DNA of 64,000 nucleotides from Paenibacillus xylanexedens (GTDB lineage: Bacteria > Bacillota > Bacilli > Paenibacillales > Paenibacillaceae). The notes under the pieces were generated by a model, which searched no databases, was not told the DNA's origin, and saw only the letters and a list, made by a program, of their open reading frames with translations. The position numbers and the translations under genes were made by a program. Below, one piece after another: positions 24,402 to 33,192 of this stretch (positions are counted from its first letter, which is position 1; the number at the start of each line of letters is the position of its first letter). Where the stretch lies: NCBI RefSeq assembly GCF_007680605.1, contig NZ_VEIO01000002.1, forward strand, positions 124,001 through 188,000. The letters run 5' to 3'.

Positions 24402-26823
24402 TGTAAAACTGATTACCGACAATCTGGCCGATGAACTTATTACCCGGATGCAGCATGCGTCCGGGATTTATATTATGACGTCTTTTATTATGCAATCTGG
24501 CGTCAAGCTACTTGCTCCGCATTTGAAGCGAGCGGCAGAACGCGGGGCAGAGGTGCGCATGCTCGCGGGAGATTATCTTTATATCACACAGCCTGAAGGA
24601 TTACGGGCGCTCTGTGAAGTTGATTCACGAATCGAAGCAAGACTTTGGCGAAGCATGGGGACTTCTTTTCACCCGAAAGCGTATTTATTTGATCATGAAC
24701 ATGGAGAAGGCATGCTGATTGTCGGCTCATCGAACTTTTCATTCACGGCGCTCAAGACGGGTTATGAATGGAATCTGGCAATGAATGCGGAGGCAGAGTC
24801 GTATACGTTTCAGTCGGCTTTGGAGAAGTTCATGCAGAGTTTCTATCACGAGACCACCTTGCCAGTGACCCCGGATTCCATCGCACTATATGAAGAAGAG
24901 TATCGGCAGTATCACCAGAAGAACCCGGAGATGATCCAGCGGATCACCGAGATGGAGGAAGCGGAGTTCGGTACAAGGCTGCCGGATGAGGAGACCGAAC
25001 AAGAGTCTGCTGTTTTGTCTCTTTTGCCTATTCAGCCGCGATTTGCTCAGTTAGATGCGCTCGAAGCATTGAACGCCACGATGGAGGAGCAGTATGAAAG
25101 AGCCATGGTGGTCATGGCGACTGGACTTGGCAAAACCTATTTGGCGGGCTTTTTCGCCCAAAGGTTTCAGCGGATTTTGTTCATAGCACACCGGGAAGAG
25201 ATTTTGAATCAGGCGAAAAAATCGTTCCAACAGACCATGCCAGAACGTAGTCATGGGATATTTAACGGCAAGCATAAGGACGAAGAGGCAGACTGTGTAT
25301 ATGCTTCGATCTATACACTGAGTTTGCAACGACATCGGGATGTGTTTGCGGCTGATGCCTTTGATCTGATCGTGGTGGATGAGTTCCATCATGCGGCGGC
25401 GAAGACATATATGAAGGTCATTGAGTATTTCCGTCCACAGTTTCTGCTTGGCATTACGGCAACCCCGGATCGACTGGATGGTAAGGATGTATATGCACTG
25501 TGTGACGGGAACGTCGCGTACCAGATGCATTTTATCGAAGCAATCCGGCGTGGGTGGCTGGCGCCATTTCAGTATTACGGTGTATTCGATGATACCGACT
25601 ATTCCAAAATTCGCTTAATCGGCACCAAGTATGATGAAGAACAGCTTATGTCCGTTCAGTTACAAGAGGAGCATGTGGAAACGATCTATGCGGCATGGAT
25701 GCGGCACAAGCAGACGAGAACCATCGGTTTTTGTTCATCCATTCGTCAAGCGGACTACTTGGCTGCGTATTTCCGCAGTCAGGGGGTGAAGGTGCTTAGT
25801 CTACATTCACGTACATCGGAAATGTCGCGCGAGGAAGCCATCCGGCGACTGGGTGCGGGAGAACTCGAAGTTGTGCTGACCGTAGATCTATTTAATGAAG
25901 GAACGGATATTCCAAGCGTAGATACGCTACTCTTCGTGCGTCCAACCGAGTCACTTACCGTATTTACTCAGCAGGTAGGTCGCGGGTTGAGGTTAGCCGA
26001 AGGAAAGTCACACTGTATTATCATCGACCTGATCGGGAATTATCGCAATGCGGATGTGAAGCTTAGCCTGTTTGATGTACGGGGAGAAGAGGAACGCGGT
26101 GGAAAAGCGCTGGACGTAGCTATACCGGAGATTCCGGATAACTGCGGCATTCATTTGGAGACCCGGGTAGTGAATCTGCTTCAGGAGTTAAGCCGCAAAC
26201 GGATGCCACGCCGCGAGAAATTGCATCAGGATTTTCTGGCTGTCAAACGTGAGCTTGGTCACATCCCGACTTATCTGGAGCTTCATCTTATGGGGCAGTC
26301 TAAAAGCATCGGATACCGGAGCGAATTTGGCTCATATGTCGGTTTCCTTTACTGGGCGGAATTATTATCCCCGACTGAGGGGGAAATCTATGTTCGGCAC
26401 GAGGCTTGGCTGCGGGATGTAGAGAAGACGCTGATGAACAAAAGCTATAAAATGGTCGTACTGCTCTATATGCTGGAGCGAGGCGAAGAGCACTGGATCG
26501 AACCAATCACACCGGGTGAAATGGCTGAATTTTTCCATACGTACCTGACAGAGAAAGAGTATCGGAAACGAAAGGACTTCTCGGACGAAGGTAAGGCTTC
26601 ACTTGTGGAATGGAATGAAATAACTGCAAAACGAATTGAGAAGCTGATCATCGAGATGCCCATGTTGAGGTGGAGCGGTATGAAAGGCAGTATGACTCGG
26701 TTCGAAGATGGCGTGTTCTCGCTGAACGTAGAAGTGCAGGATACCGAAGAAAAGGAAGTATTATATCGCTGGACACGGGAAATATGTCTGTATCGGTTGC
26801 ATGCGTATTTTGAGCGGGGATAA
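24385..26823 (+). CDS. PLD nuclease-DEAD/DEAH helicase
   Basis: 812 residues. Residues 1-170 are a phospholipase-D-like domain with FHPKAYLF (His96, Lys98) and GSSNFSFTALKTG. An SF2 helicase follows: ATGLGKT (Walker A, about 245-251), VVDEFHH (about 330-336), GITATPDR, and QQVGRGLR (motif VI). The last 250 residues (SRKRMPRREKLHQDF and GYRSEFGSYVGFLYW) resemble the C-terminal region of DUF3427-type helicases. Such proteins are found in defence and DNA repair contexts. Unlike the broken gene at 14283-15287 it is complete. A C-terminal fragment of a second copy survives at 30446-30553. Confidence 0.8.
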   Translation: MSTKLNVKLITDNLADELITRMQHASGIYIMTSFIMQSGVKLLAPHLKRAAERGAEVRMLAGDYLYITQPEGLRALCEVDSRIEARLWRSMGTSFHPKAYLFDHEHGEGMLIVGSSNFSFTALKTGYEWNLAMNAEAESYTFQSALEKFMQSFYHETTLPVTPDSIALYEEEYRQYHQKNPEMIQRITEMEEAEFGTRLPDEETEQESAVLSLLPIQPRFAQLDALEALNATMEEQYERAMVVMATGLGKTYLAGFFAQRFQRILFIAHREEILNQAKKSFQQTMPERSHGIFNGKHKDEEADCVYASIYTLSLQRHRDVFAADAFDLIVVDEFHHAAAKTYMKVIEYFRPQFLLGITATPDRLDGKDVYALCDGNVAYQMHFIEAIRRGWLAPFQYYGVFDDTDYSKIRLIGTKYDEEQLMSVQLQEEHVETIYAAWMRHKQTRTIGFCSSIRQADYLAAYFRSQGVKVLSLHSRTSEMSREEAIRRLGAGELEVVLTVDLFNEGTDIPSVDTLLFVRPTESLTVFTQQVGRGLRLAEGKSHCIIIDLIGNYRNADVKLSLFDVRGEEERGGKALDVAIPEIPDNCGIHLETRVVNLLQELSRKRMPRREKLHQDFLAVKRELGHIPTYLELHLMGQSKSIGYRSEFGSYVGFLYWAELLSPTEGEIYVRHEAWLRDVEKTLMNKSYKMVVLLYMLERGEEHWIEPITPGEMAEFFHTYLTEKEYRKRKDFSDEGKASLVEWNEITAKRIEKLIIEMPMLRWSGMKGSMTRFEDGVFSLNVEVQDTEEKEVLYRWTREICLYRLHAYFERG

Positions 26824-26990
26824 ACTTTAATTAGATATATTGATGAGATATAAGTGGCAGTGAAGCGGGGACAAAATGGGCTTCGTTGCTGCTTATGTTT
26901 TTATAATGAAGACTTGATTGAACACTGATCTGAGTCAATATCTGAACAATTGCTCCAATAACTCCAGGCAACCATTAAGGAGAGTGCAAC

Positions 26991-27302
26991 TTGGCAGATT
27001 TCCTTAGAGAAGTAAATGCGTTAGTACAAAAGAGAGGGAACTTACATCCTGATGATCCGGCAATTCAGTTAATGTGGCATGACTTGGTGAATTTGCTAAA
27101 AAGCAATGAGGAAAGTGCGATTGCATTGTTAGAGCAAAGTAAAGAAACGGAATTGTATTGGTTATGTGAGATATTTGAAGATTTGTCTGCCGAATTTCAG
27201 AGTCAAACCTTTATACATTTTCTTCTAGAGCTGCAAAAGAAATATCCCGACCTGGATATGAAGCAAGATATCGAATACGCGATTCAATCCATAGAAGAAT
27301 AA
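26991..27302 (+). CDS. Small helical protein, orphan immunity-like
   Basis: 103 residues from TTG 26991, preceded by AAGGAGAG. All-helical and acidic (LLKSNEESAIALLEQSKETELYWLCEIFEDL), reminiscent of HEAT-like immunity proteins. Heads a run of five small genes (26991-29306) with short gaps and no toxin. Family not recognised; the immunity role is inferred from context. Confidence 0.5.
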   Translation: MADFLREVNALVQKRGNLHPDDPAIQLMWHDLVNLLKSNEESAIALLEQSKETELYWLCEIFEDLSAEFQSQTFIHFLLELQKKYPDLDMKQDIEYAIQSIEE

Positions 27303-27319
27303 CGGATTGGAGTGAGACG

Positions 27320-27955
27320 ATGAGAGTTCAGCTTAAAGATACAGTAACATTACAAACCAATTTATCATTGGATCAAAGCTATATCGTATATGAAATAGAA
27401 TCTACGGCTTCGGGAAATACGTACTATAGAATTGAAAATGATGCGAAGCAGGTTGTTCCGTATGATTCGATGTTTTTTGATGTAGTTTCATATAAGTTAT
27501 ATGGTGAATGGACGGTCTTAAACAAGTCTAATCAATCATCTGCCAGAGTTCCCGAAGAGATCGCTTATATCCCATTTTGGGAAGAGTTTTATAATGATGA
27601 TCCAAGGGCTCTCCGCGCTTTCAGACAAGTTAAGGCCAGATTTTATCTCGCAGAATTAGAAGTTTCTGAAATAAAAAATATTCTGGAGAGTAACAACGAA
27701 GATGAGATTGACTTTGTTTTTTATATGCTAATACACGCGAAGTGTGACACGTTCATATACGAAGTAATTCAGTTCGCCATAACAAGGCTGGTAGAGCATA
27801 ACTATTCAGAGGAAGATTTGTTGATAGCTGCATTCGAGTATTTGAGTTTATTCAAAGAAGAACATATCCATGCATTTTTTATAGACTACTTGACCAATAT
27901 TGAACTTGGAAATGATAAACTAACCAAAATTGTGAGTAATTACTTTGCTTCATAA
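27320..27955 (+). CDS. Orphan immunity-like protein
   Basis: 211 residues, ATG with GGATTGGAG upstream, 17 bp after the previous gene. An N-terminal beta-rich part (VTLQTNLSLDQSYIVYEIES) precedes a helical C-terminus (LEVSEIKNILESNNEDEIDF, EEDLLIAAFEYLSLF). Acidic, no signal peptide. Such two-part proteins are common in immunity clusters, but I recognise no specific family. Confidence 0.5.
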   Translation: MRVQLKDTVTLQTNLSLDQSYIVYEIESTASGNTYYRIENDAKQVVPYDSMFFDVVSYKLYGEWTVLNKSNQSSARVPEEIAYIPFWEEFYNDDPRALRAFRQVKARFYLAELEVSEIKNILESNNEDEIDFVFYMLIHAKCDTFIYEVIQFAITRLVEHNYSEEDLLIAAFEYLSLFKEEHIHAFFIDYLTNIELGNDKLTKIVSNYFAS

Positions 27956-28012
27956 CAGAAATGGCAAGTGGATATAGGGGAAGTGTGAATCTGCTAGAGG
28001 TTGGTGGAGAGT

Positions 28013-28480
28013 ATGTCAAAGAGTATTTATCTAAAAAACAAAGATGAGTTATTACCCGAGGAACTTATGGCTTATACATTGGCCAAATTAGGATCTTACG
28101 CATGGAGTAGGACAGAGATGTACAAACCGAATCGGATGTATGAGCGTCCAGCTGGTTTTTATTTCAGATTTCACAATGCCGATCAGGTTTATGAACAATT
28201 AAAGCCATGTATTGAGGAGTTCAAAGGTAACTTGAAATGGATAATTCATGTAAGTCCTGTAACCAGACATCAAAATTATGTTGTTGAACCTGCTGATGTA
28301 TACTATGCGAAACAAGCCGAGACATATCAGGTAAATATGGAGCTGCGGGATGTGCTTCAAGCGTCGTATAAGGACATATGTGAACTGGCGATTCAAGATA
28401 TTCCTCTATTATGCAACCATATTGAGCAATGGTTTGAGCTGGAGCATAAACAACTCTATCCACCTACCATACCGAATTAG
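28013..28480 (+). CDS. Orphan immunity-like protein
   Basis: 155 residues from ATG 28013 (GGTGGAGAG in front). Aromatic-rich middle (YAWSRTEMYKPNRMYERPAGFYFRF) and a helical C-terminus. The 30 bp before the start (CTGCTAGAGGTTGG) resemble the beginning of the immunity genes at 23511 and 28932 (CTGTTAGAGGTTGG), which may mark a recombination junction. No family recognised. Confidence 0.45.
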   Translation: MSKSIYLKNKDELLPEELMAYTLAKLGSYAWSRTEMYKPNRMYERPAGFYFRFHNADQVYEQLKPCIEEFKGNLKWIIHVSPVTRHQNYVVEPADVYYAKQAETYQVNMELRDVLQASYKDICELAIQDIPLLCNHIEQWFELEHKQLYPPTIPN

Positions 28481-28499
28481 TGAGTAAGGGGAGATTCGT

Positions 28500-28829
28500 T
28501 TGTCACAAAGTGCAATTCGTTATAATCAGCGAACACGTTATATACAAGATGCTCAATTAGGTGCAGTGATTCAGTGTGTTTTTATAGTTGTAGATCAAAA
28601 TGCCACGAAATTTTCTGACGAAATCGGGTGGTTATTGCATGCAATGGAGGAGTGGTGGAGTGATTTTGAAGAGTTGCCACCAGGACTAAAGGATATTGAA
28701 TTAGATAAGTGGCTGACAAAGGGAAGCCGTAAAGAGATGTTTAACCTATTGTTAGAAGATGCTCTTAAACAATGTGATGAATCCTTAAAAGATGAAATAT
28801 TCAAATGGATAGAGATATTGAGAGATTGA
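28500..28829 (+). CDS. Orphan immunity-like protein
   Basis: 109 residues from TTG 28500, with AAGGGGAG seven bases upstream. Contains SDEIGWLLHAMEEWWSDFEEL and a helical C-terminus. Acidic, cytoplasmic, Trp-rich. Part of the toxin-less small-gene run; function inferred from position only. Confidence 0.45.
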   Translation: MSQSAIRYNQRTRYIQDAQLGAVIQCVFIVVDQNATKFSDEIGWLLHAMEEWWSDFEELPPGLKDIELDKWLTKGSRKEMFNLLLEDALKQCDESLKDEIFKWIEILRD

Positions 28830-28931
28830 TCTAACAACACGGAATTTCAATCCAGGCCCCGTAACTTAACTAGAGTTATACTGGACGTAATGATATTTAT
28901 TGCATTTTTATTGCCCAAAGGAGTTTTGGAC

Positions 28932-29306
28932 ATGGGAAAGTATGTATCTGTTAGAGGTTGGTTGGAGTGTGATGAGCATACAGTTGACGAAGTGAAAAAG
29001 ATAAGGGATGACTTCACAGCGAGTAATGAGGGTTTACTAGAAGAAGATAAATTGGCACTGTACCAGTCGGGCTGGACACTCCCGGAGAAGCAAATTAATT
29101 GGACAGCTTATGTATTTTATGGAGCAGATGTCAGAGAGTATCATCTTGATTTTATGAGGAAACAGCTTTCTGAGATGGCTAACATTCAAGATGTAACAGG
29201 ATATTTTTTGATCGATGATCATGATGGAGATTATCATTGGTGCTGGCAGATATATGAGAATAAAGTTTTTGAAAGTGAACAGGGGAATATCGTGTTTAAC
29301 AAATAA
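28932..29306 (+). CDS. Second copy of the 23511 immunity protein
   Basis: 124 residues; ATG 28932 follows AAAGGAG. Nearly identical to 23511-23888 in protein and DNA (same VSVRGWLECDE, NWTAYVFYGAD, GYFLIDDHDGDYH), with a one-codon deletion in the NYNEG stretch (SNEG here). No toxin precedes it. It is either an orphan immunity gene kept against sibling toxins or the remains of a duplicated toxin-immunity-helicase unit, as the scar at 30446-30553 suggests. Confidence 0.7.
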   Translation: MGKYVSVRGWLECDEHTVDEVKKIRDDFTASNEGLLEEDKLALYQSGWTLPEKQINWTAYVFYGADVREYHLDFMRKQLSEMANIQDVTGYFLIDDHDGDYHWCWQIYENKVFESEQGNIVFNK

Positions 29307-29322
29307 ATAAGTATAATCAAAG

Positions 29323-29364
29323 GCCCGCCTCAACTTTTAGTAGAGGAGTGAGGGGCTGTTTTCG
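29323..29364 (+). terminator. Hairpin terminator
   Basis: GGCCCGCCTCA...TGAGGGGC with a bulge, then TGTTTTCG. A degenerate relative of the 23905-23946 terminator, in the same position behind the paralogous immunity gene. Confidence 0.5.
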
Positions 29365-29382
29365 TTTGGAGGTAATGAAGGA

Positions 29383-29868
29383 ATGGCATCCGCTTTTGTG
29401 TTAGTAGAAGAGAACAGTAATATACCGATAGATCGTTTGGTAAGAGATATAAAACAAGCCTGTAGGGAAGCGAGATTACATATTGTTTCTGGAATACAAG
29501 ATGTAGATTCAGAACAGAACTTGAAACATTGTGCTTTTGGTATTTCATTTTTAGAGCAACAATTATCAGACCTTGATACGGTAAATAATTCGATTAGAGT
29601 CGATGTATATGATGAACCTGCTCCATATCAATACAGAGAATTGGAATGGAAGGAGGATGGGCGGGTATATTTTAACACGCTTATTATCGATGAGGTTTAT
29701 CAAAATGAAGAGGTCACGCTAAACTTTCTGTATCATTTTCTTGAGAGACACCGACAGATGATAGTTTGGATAGAGGAAGATTGGGTGTATACATTGTCTG
29801 ACCTGGAGAAAGCTTTGAAAACTTCAAAAATGTCTGATTGGTGTTATGTAAAGCCGAACTTCTTTTAG
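29383..29868 (+). CDS. Orphan immunity-like protein, W-E-D-W-Y family
   Basis: 161 residues, ATG with TTGGAGGTAATGAAGG upstream. Shares YDEPAPYQYRELEW, then VWIEEDWVYTLSDLEKA and the terminal WCYVKPNFF with the protein at 6580-7056, and the C-terminal motif with 6076-6561. The family is therefore present in both toxin regions of the window. Followed by another degenerate copy of the AGGCCCATAT hairpin near 29889-29930. Confidence 0.6.
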   Translation: MASAFVLVEENSNIPIDRLVRDIKQACREARLHIVSGIQDVDSEQNLKHCAFGISFLEQQLSDLDTVNNSIRVDVYDEPAPYQYRELEWKEDGRVYFNTLIIDEVYQNEEVTLNFLYHFLERHRQMIVWIEEDWVYTLSDLEKALKTSKMSDWCYVKPNFF

Positions 29869-30038
29869 GTAACACGAATTTCGAAGTAGGCCCATATTGA
29901 TTCCTCAGCGAGTTGCTACGAGCCTTTTTACTTTTCACTCAATCCCGCCGCTTCGCAGTTTCCTACGACTATACTTCTGGCATAATGATAATTTTCCGGA
30001 TTAAGAGATAACACTAGTTTGTAGTGGGAGGATTTTTT

Positions 30039-30467
30039 ATGAGAAGGACTTTTGTATTCATTCTGACTTCTATGTTGTTACTTGTGGCATGCTCAAACTC
30101 AGGGCAAAATGAACTTCAAAGTTGGGCATTTGATGTCGTAACTTGGCAAAAGGGAGTTTACAAGGTGACAACTGATACTGTTCCTACAACTGATGTGGAA
30201 ATCGAAATTGGAACAATTAAAAAACACTCTACAAATGAGAGTGATAAATTACCTAAACTGTTCTCCAACAAGTATAAAAAAGGGACAAAATTATTTAAAG
30301 TAAAAAATGTAGAGACAAACGATTATATTGCAGTAGAAGATAATGAGATTTACTATAGAGCAGTAAAGATGGATGGAATGAATACAGCGGTCAATCTCCA
30401 GCATAGTAAGAAGCATCAGCAGTTCCAAGCCACTGACAAGCTTTTGAATTTTTTTATACGTATCTGA
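30039..30467 (+). CDS. Lipoprotein of unknown function
   Basis: 142 residues from ATG 30039 (GGGAGGATTTTTT in front). The signal peptide ends in the lipobox LLVAC. The mature part has a stretch rich in Thr and Lys (KVTTDTVPTTDVEIEIGTIK) and no known motif. Its last residues (LLNFFIRI) lie over the helicase scar in another frame, so the original C-terminus was probably replaced when the scar formed. Confidence 0.55.
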   Translation: MRRTFVFILTSMLLLVACSNSGQNELQSWAFDVVTWQKGVYKVTTDTVPTTDVEIEIGTIKKHSTNESDKLPKLFSNKYKKGTKLFKVKNVETNDYIAVEDNEIYYRAVKMDGMNTAVNLQHSKKHQQFQATDKLLNFFIRI

Positions 30468-30553
30468 CGGAAAAGGAGATTGAGAAGCTAATCATTGACA
30501 TGCCCATGTCCAAGTGGAAAGGGGATAATTATTGTTTTCTTCCAACTAAATAA
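30446..30553 (+). pseudogene. C-terminal scar of a second PLD-helicase copy
   Basis: In this frame the DNA reads EFFYTYLTEKE then IEKLIIDMPMSKWKG and a stop. The intact helicase at 24385-26823 has EFFHTYLTEKE and, about 25 residues later, IEKLIIEMPMLRWSG. The match at protein and DNA level, with an internal deletion, shows a second helicase copy was once here. It follows paralogues of the genes that precede the intact helicase. Confidence 0.75.
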
Positions 30554-30562
30554 ACTTGAAAT

Positions 30563-30613
30563 AAACGGCGACTTATTCCGGAATGAACCCGGGAGAGGGT
30601 CGTCGTTTTTCTT
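30563..30613 (+). terminator. Hairpin terminator
   Basis: AACGGCGAC...GTCGTCGTT with one mismatch and an internal CCGG/CCCGGG region, followed by TTTTTCTTTTG. Ends the lipoprotein/scar transcript. Confidence 0.6.
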
Positions 30614-30701
30614 TTGTTACAATATTGCTTTTCTTCTATGTGATTTTGATACCAAACTGAAACAAAACCTCCATATTAATCAAGTTATAATACATTTAAT
30701 T

Positions 30702-30727
30702 GGAAAAACACCCCACGAGTGGGGTGT
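30702..30727 (-). terminator. Rho-independent terminator of 30741-31460
   Basis: Perfect stem ACACCCCA/TGGGGTGT with a 4-nt loop; on the minus strand it is followed by a T-run (AAAAA on the plus strand). Lies 14 bp beyond the stop codon. Confidence 0.8.
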
Positions 30728-30740
30728 CAGGTTCTTGATA

Positions 30741-31460
30741 TCAAAAGTTGGTGGAGTAAGATAATCCGAAGGTTGAGATGTTATAGCTTTTCCCATGTAC
30801 AGTGCCTGATCCATTTCGAATAGCGGTTCTGCGAGCAACAGGGTCTGAACCGTTAACTCCCTTTAATACGGAAAACAGTCGATCTTTGTCAGGATAACGC
30901 GTGGTTTCACCACTATTTCTCCATGCTTTTTCAAGAGAGGTAATCTCGGCAATAATCGAACTTTCTCCAGAAAGGCTCCATGACTGAACGGCATGGTCGA
31001 ACAGAAAAGCCAGTCCTTGTGTGCTTATAATGCCAAATTTTCCAGCGAAGCTAACTGCACGATCTAAATAACTTTGGGCATATTTGCGTTGAAGTGACTG
31101 ATTAGCAGACTTGGTTCCCATGGCTTCAAACAGTGTCTTCCATTCAGACACTACATTACCACCACTTGTTGAGATGCTATCTCCCCATGCGATTTGTTGA
31201 GATTTTGTTTTGTTATTCACGACATCTTTTAGTGTAGCCGCTTTGGAAGCACCAAAGACTGCTTTGAACTCGGTTTCGTTGTTCTGAATGTACTCTTTCA
31301 AAAGAGGTTGAAGGGTGCCTTGTCCGAAATTGTACTGAATGATCCCGAAGGATAGACCCTGTCCATCAAAATTACCTGTGACGTTTGAATAATCATTATT
31401 TCCTTCGAAAAAACCTGTGTTTCTTAACAATTTGTCTTTTAAGCTGTCTGTAAGTGCCAT
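30741..31460 (-). CDS. Lysozyme-like (chitosanase-type) domain protein
   Basis: 239 residues; ATG with AAGGAGATGAAGT in front. The N-terminus (TGFFEGNNDYSNVTGNF, then LSFGIIQYNFGQGTLQPLL) has the Glu and Asp spacing and the GQG motif of lysozyme-superfamily hydrolases related to GH46 chitosanases. Glu19 is the candidate acid. No signal peptide or cell-wall-binding repeat, so export must be by another route (lysis or type VII) or the enzyme acts on internal or spore material. Single-gene transcript with its own terminator. Confidence 0.55.
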   Translation of the reverse strand: MALTDSLKDKLLRNTGFFEGNNDYSNVTGNFDGQGLSFGIIQYNFGQGTLQPLLKEYIQNNETEFKAVFGASKAATLKDVVNNKTKSQQIAWGDSISTSGGNVVSEWKTLFEAMGTKSANQSLQRKYAQSYLDRAVSFAGKFGIISTQGLAFLFDHAVQSWSLSGESSIIAEITSLEKAWRNSGETTRYPDKDRLFSVLKGVNGSDPVARRTAIRNGSGTVHGKSYNISTFGLSYSTNF

Positions 31461-31543
31461 ATTACTTCATCTCCTTATGTTTGGGAATACTCATAAAGCG
31501 AATGAAGTAGGCTATAAAACAACCTGAAATGAGGAAATAGATT

Positions 31544-32305
31544 ATGAAAAAATATGTAACCATTGTTTTACTCTTGCTCATGATTGGATCTGGAAGTCTA
31601 GTATGGCTCTATTTAAATCATGTTTCTGCTAAGTCGGTTAGCGAATTAACAAGCCATGAACCGGAACCCACCAGGACTCCTGCGTATTCCCTGCCTGATG
31701 AAATCGAAATCAAAAGTGAGGGGAAGTCACTAAAATTGCCGCTTGCTGATATTCCTCAGTACAAAAATTATTTATTAAATGAAAAAAATCTACAATCCGA
31801 GATCGCTCGTACTCAATTCACCACGTTGGATGTACCCATTCCGGAAAAGGTTAATTTGCTCCAGTATAGTTGTGGAAACAAAGAGTGCTCAACCATTTTG
31901 GTGAAATCAAGTGGTGTGAAGAATCAGAGCTTAAACCTACCTACTGGAATATTTCAAGACTATAAGTTTTCTCCCGATAATACGAAGGTACTGATACGCT
32001 ACGCTTATGATGAGGGAGGACTGGTCAGGAAACAAATTGTTGTTGCGATCGATCTTCATTCATTCACATTGATTGGGTATTCATCTCCTAAACTTGAAGA
32101 GCAGTTCATGTTAATGCCAACTTGGCCTGTCATTTCGTATAATTGGAAAGATAACAATTACTTTACAGTTGAAACTGCAGCATTAGAAACGAATGAGTAC
32201 AATACTTTAGAAAAATGGTTTTCATCTGATGATCGAACAACTAAAAAGGTAACGATCAAGCTGGATACATCTAAGAAATTTAATGAATATCCTGGCGCAG
32301 AGTAA
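31544..32305 (+). CDS. Membrane-anchored extracytoplasmic protein
   Basis: 253 residues. Lys-rich start and hydrophobic segment at 5-25 (signal anchor), then a Pro/Glu-rich linker and a beta-rich domain with one Cys pair (YSCGNKECS) and repeats such as GIFQDYKFSPDNTKVLIRYAYDEGG, which looks like a WD-type blade. No enzymatic motif. Terminated by a clear hairpin. Function unknown. Confidence 0.5.
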   Translation: MKKYVTIVLLLLMIGSGSLVWLYLNHVSAKSVSELTSHEPEPTRTPAYSLPDEIEIKSEGKSLKLPLADIPQYKNYLLNEKNLQSEIARTQFTTLDVPIPEKVNLLQYSCGNKECSTILVKSSGVKNQSLNLPTGIFQDYKFSPDNTKVLIRYAYDEGGLVRKQIVVAIDLHSFTLIGYSSPKLEEQFMLMPTWPVISYNWKDNNYFTVETAALETNEYNTLEKWFSSDDRTTKKVTIKLDTSKKFNEYPGAE

Positions 32306-32370
32306 CAAATGTTTGAGAAAATAAAATGAATAGTTATCACTAACATGAGGATAGCTGTTCTTAGTAGAGT

Positions 32371-32402
32371 AAGACATCAACCATATGGTTGTTGTCTTTT
32401 TT
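32371..32402 (+). terminator. Rho-independent terminator
   Basis: AAGACATCAACC/GGTTGTTGTCTT (one mismatch, loop ATAT) followed by TTTTTG. Ends the 31544-32305 transcript. Confidence 0.8.
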
Positions 32403-32562
32403 GTTTAATTTAATCAGAGTACAAAGTTATTTTATTTGAAACAAATGCACGCATTGGGAAAAAATATAGTATAATAAATAAGAACAAATGTTCCTGTTGT
32501 GGTTGTGTTTTTATCCATTAAACACGCCTTCTTATATATCAAGAGTAAAGGAGGCACACAAG

Positions 32563-33192
32563 ATGAGTACTCTAGAGAAAGCGGCGTATGATTATACAGT
32601 AGATAGAGTCCATTTGAAATTTGAGGAGTACAGAAATCAAAATCCTGAATTATTTTGTAACCAGGTTATCGTGAATTTTTTTAAGCAGGAGAATAACCAG
32701 AAATTATTGTTGGGTTCTATGAAGGGAGAGAATGACAAAGAAGAGGCGCTGAATGAGTCTTTCCGCAGGTACTTTTTTCAGATTCGGTTTGTTGCCTATG
32801 TCACTTCTTCGTTGCAATTTATGAGTATTGATCAGATGCGACGTAATCAACGCTATGCTGCTCGAAACGTACTGATCTATGATAAACCTTCCTCTGATGA
32901 TTCAAGTGTGTGTATCGGTGAGATAAAGAGTACCTACCAGAGTTCTCCTGATACTGCCCAGCCAGATGAGTATTCGATGTTTCTAAAGGGAAATTTTACA
33001 GATGAACATGTGGAGTCTGCCTACCAGAAATTAACGGATAAACAAAAGCATGTAACAACGTTATATTATGGTTTTGGCTACCGAGATCACGAAATTGCTA
33101 CTAAACTTCAGGTCAGTCAGCAGGCTGTAGCGAAGACAAGAAATACCGCTTTGAAAAAAATGAAAACGACTATGTTGGGGGAGGGATCATAA
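32563..33192 (+). CDS. sigO: SigO-like sigma factor subunit
   Basis: 209 residues from ATG 32563 (AAAGGAGGCACACAAG in front); the longer frame to 32488 has no ribosome site. The C-terminus has a sigma region 4 helix-turn-helix: YQKLTDKQKHVTTLYYGFGY, then DHEIATKLQVSQQAVAKTRN. A normal region 2 is not evident. Directly downstream are a YvrJ-type peptide and a short RsoA-like protein, the set known from Bacillus subtilis, where SigO and RsoA together act as one split sigma factor. A TATAAT box lies near 32470. Likely directs a small regulon, perhaps including nearby surface genes. Confidence 0.75.
   Translation: MSTLEKAAYDYTVDRVHLKFEEYRNQNPELFCNQVIVNFFKQENNQKLLLGSMKGENDKEEALNESFRRYFFQIRFVAYVTSSLQFMSIDQMRRNQRYAARNVLIYDKPSSDDSSVCIGEIKSTYQSSPDTAQPDEYSMFLKGNFTDEHVESAYQKLTDKQKHVTTLYYGFGYRDHEIATKLQVSQQAVAKTRNTALKKMKTTMLGEGS

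Noticed and set aside
30495..30764. 89-codon open frame over the helicase scar
   Set aside because: Spans two terminators and the end of the convergent gene; no domain.
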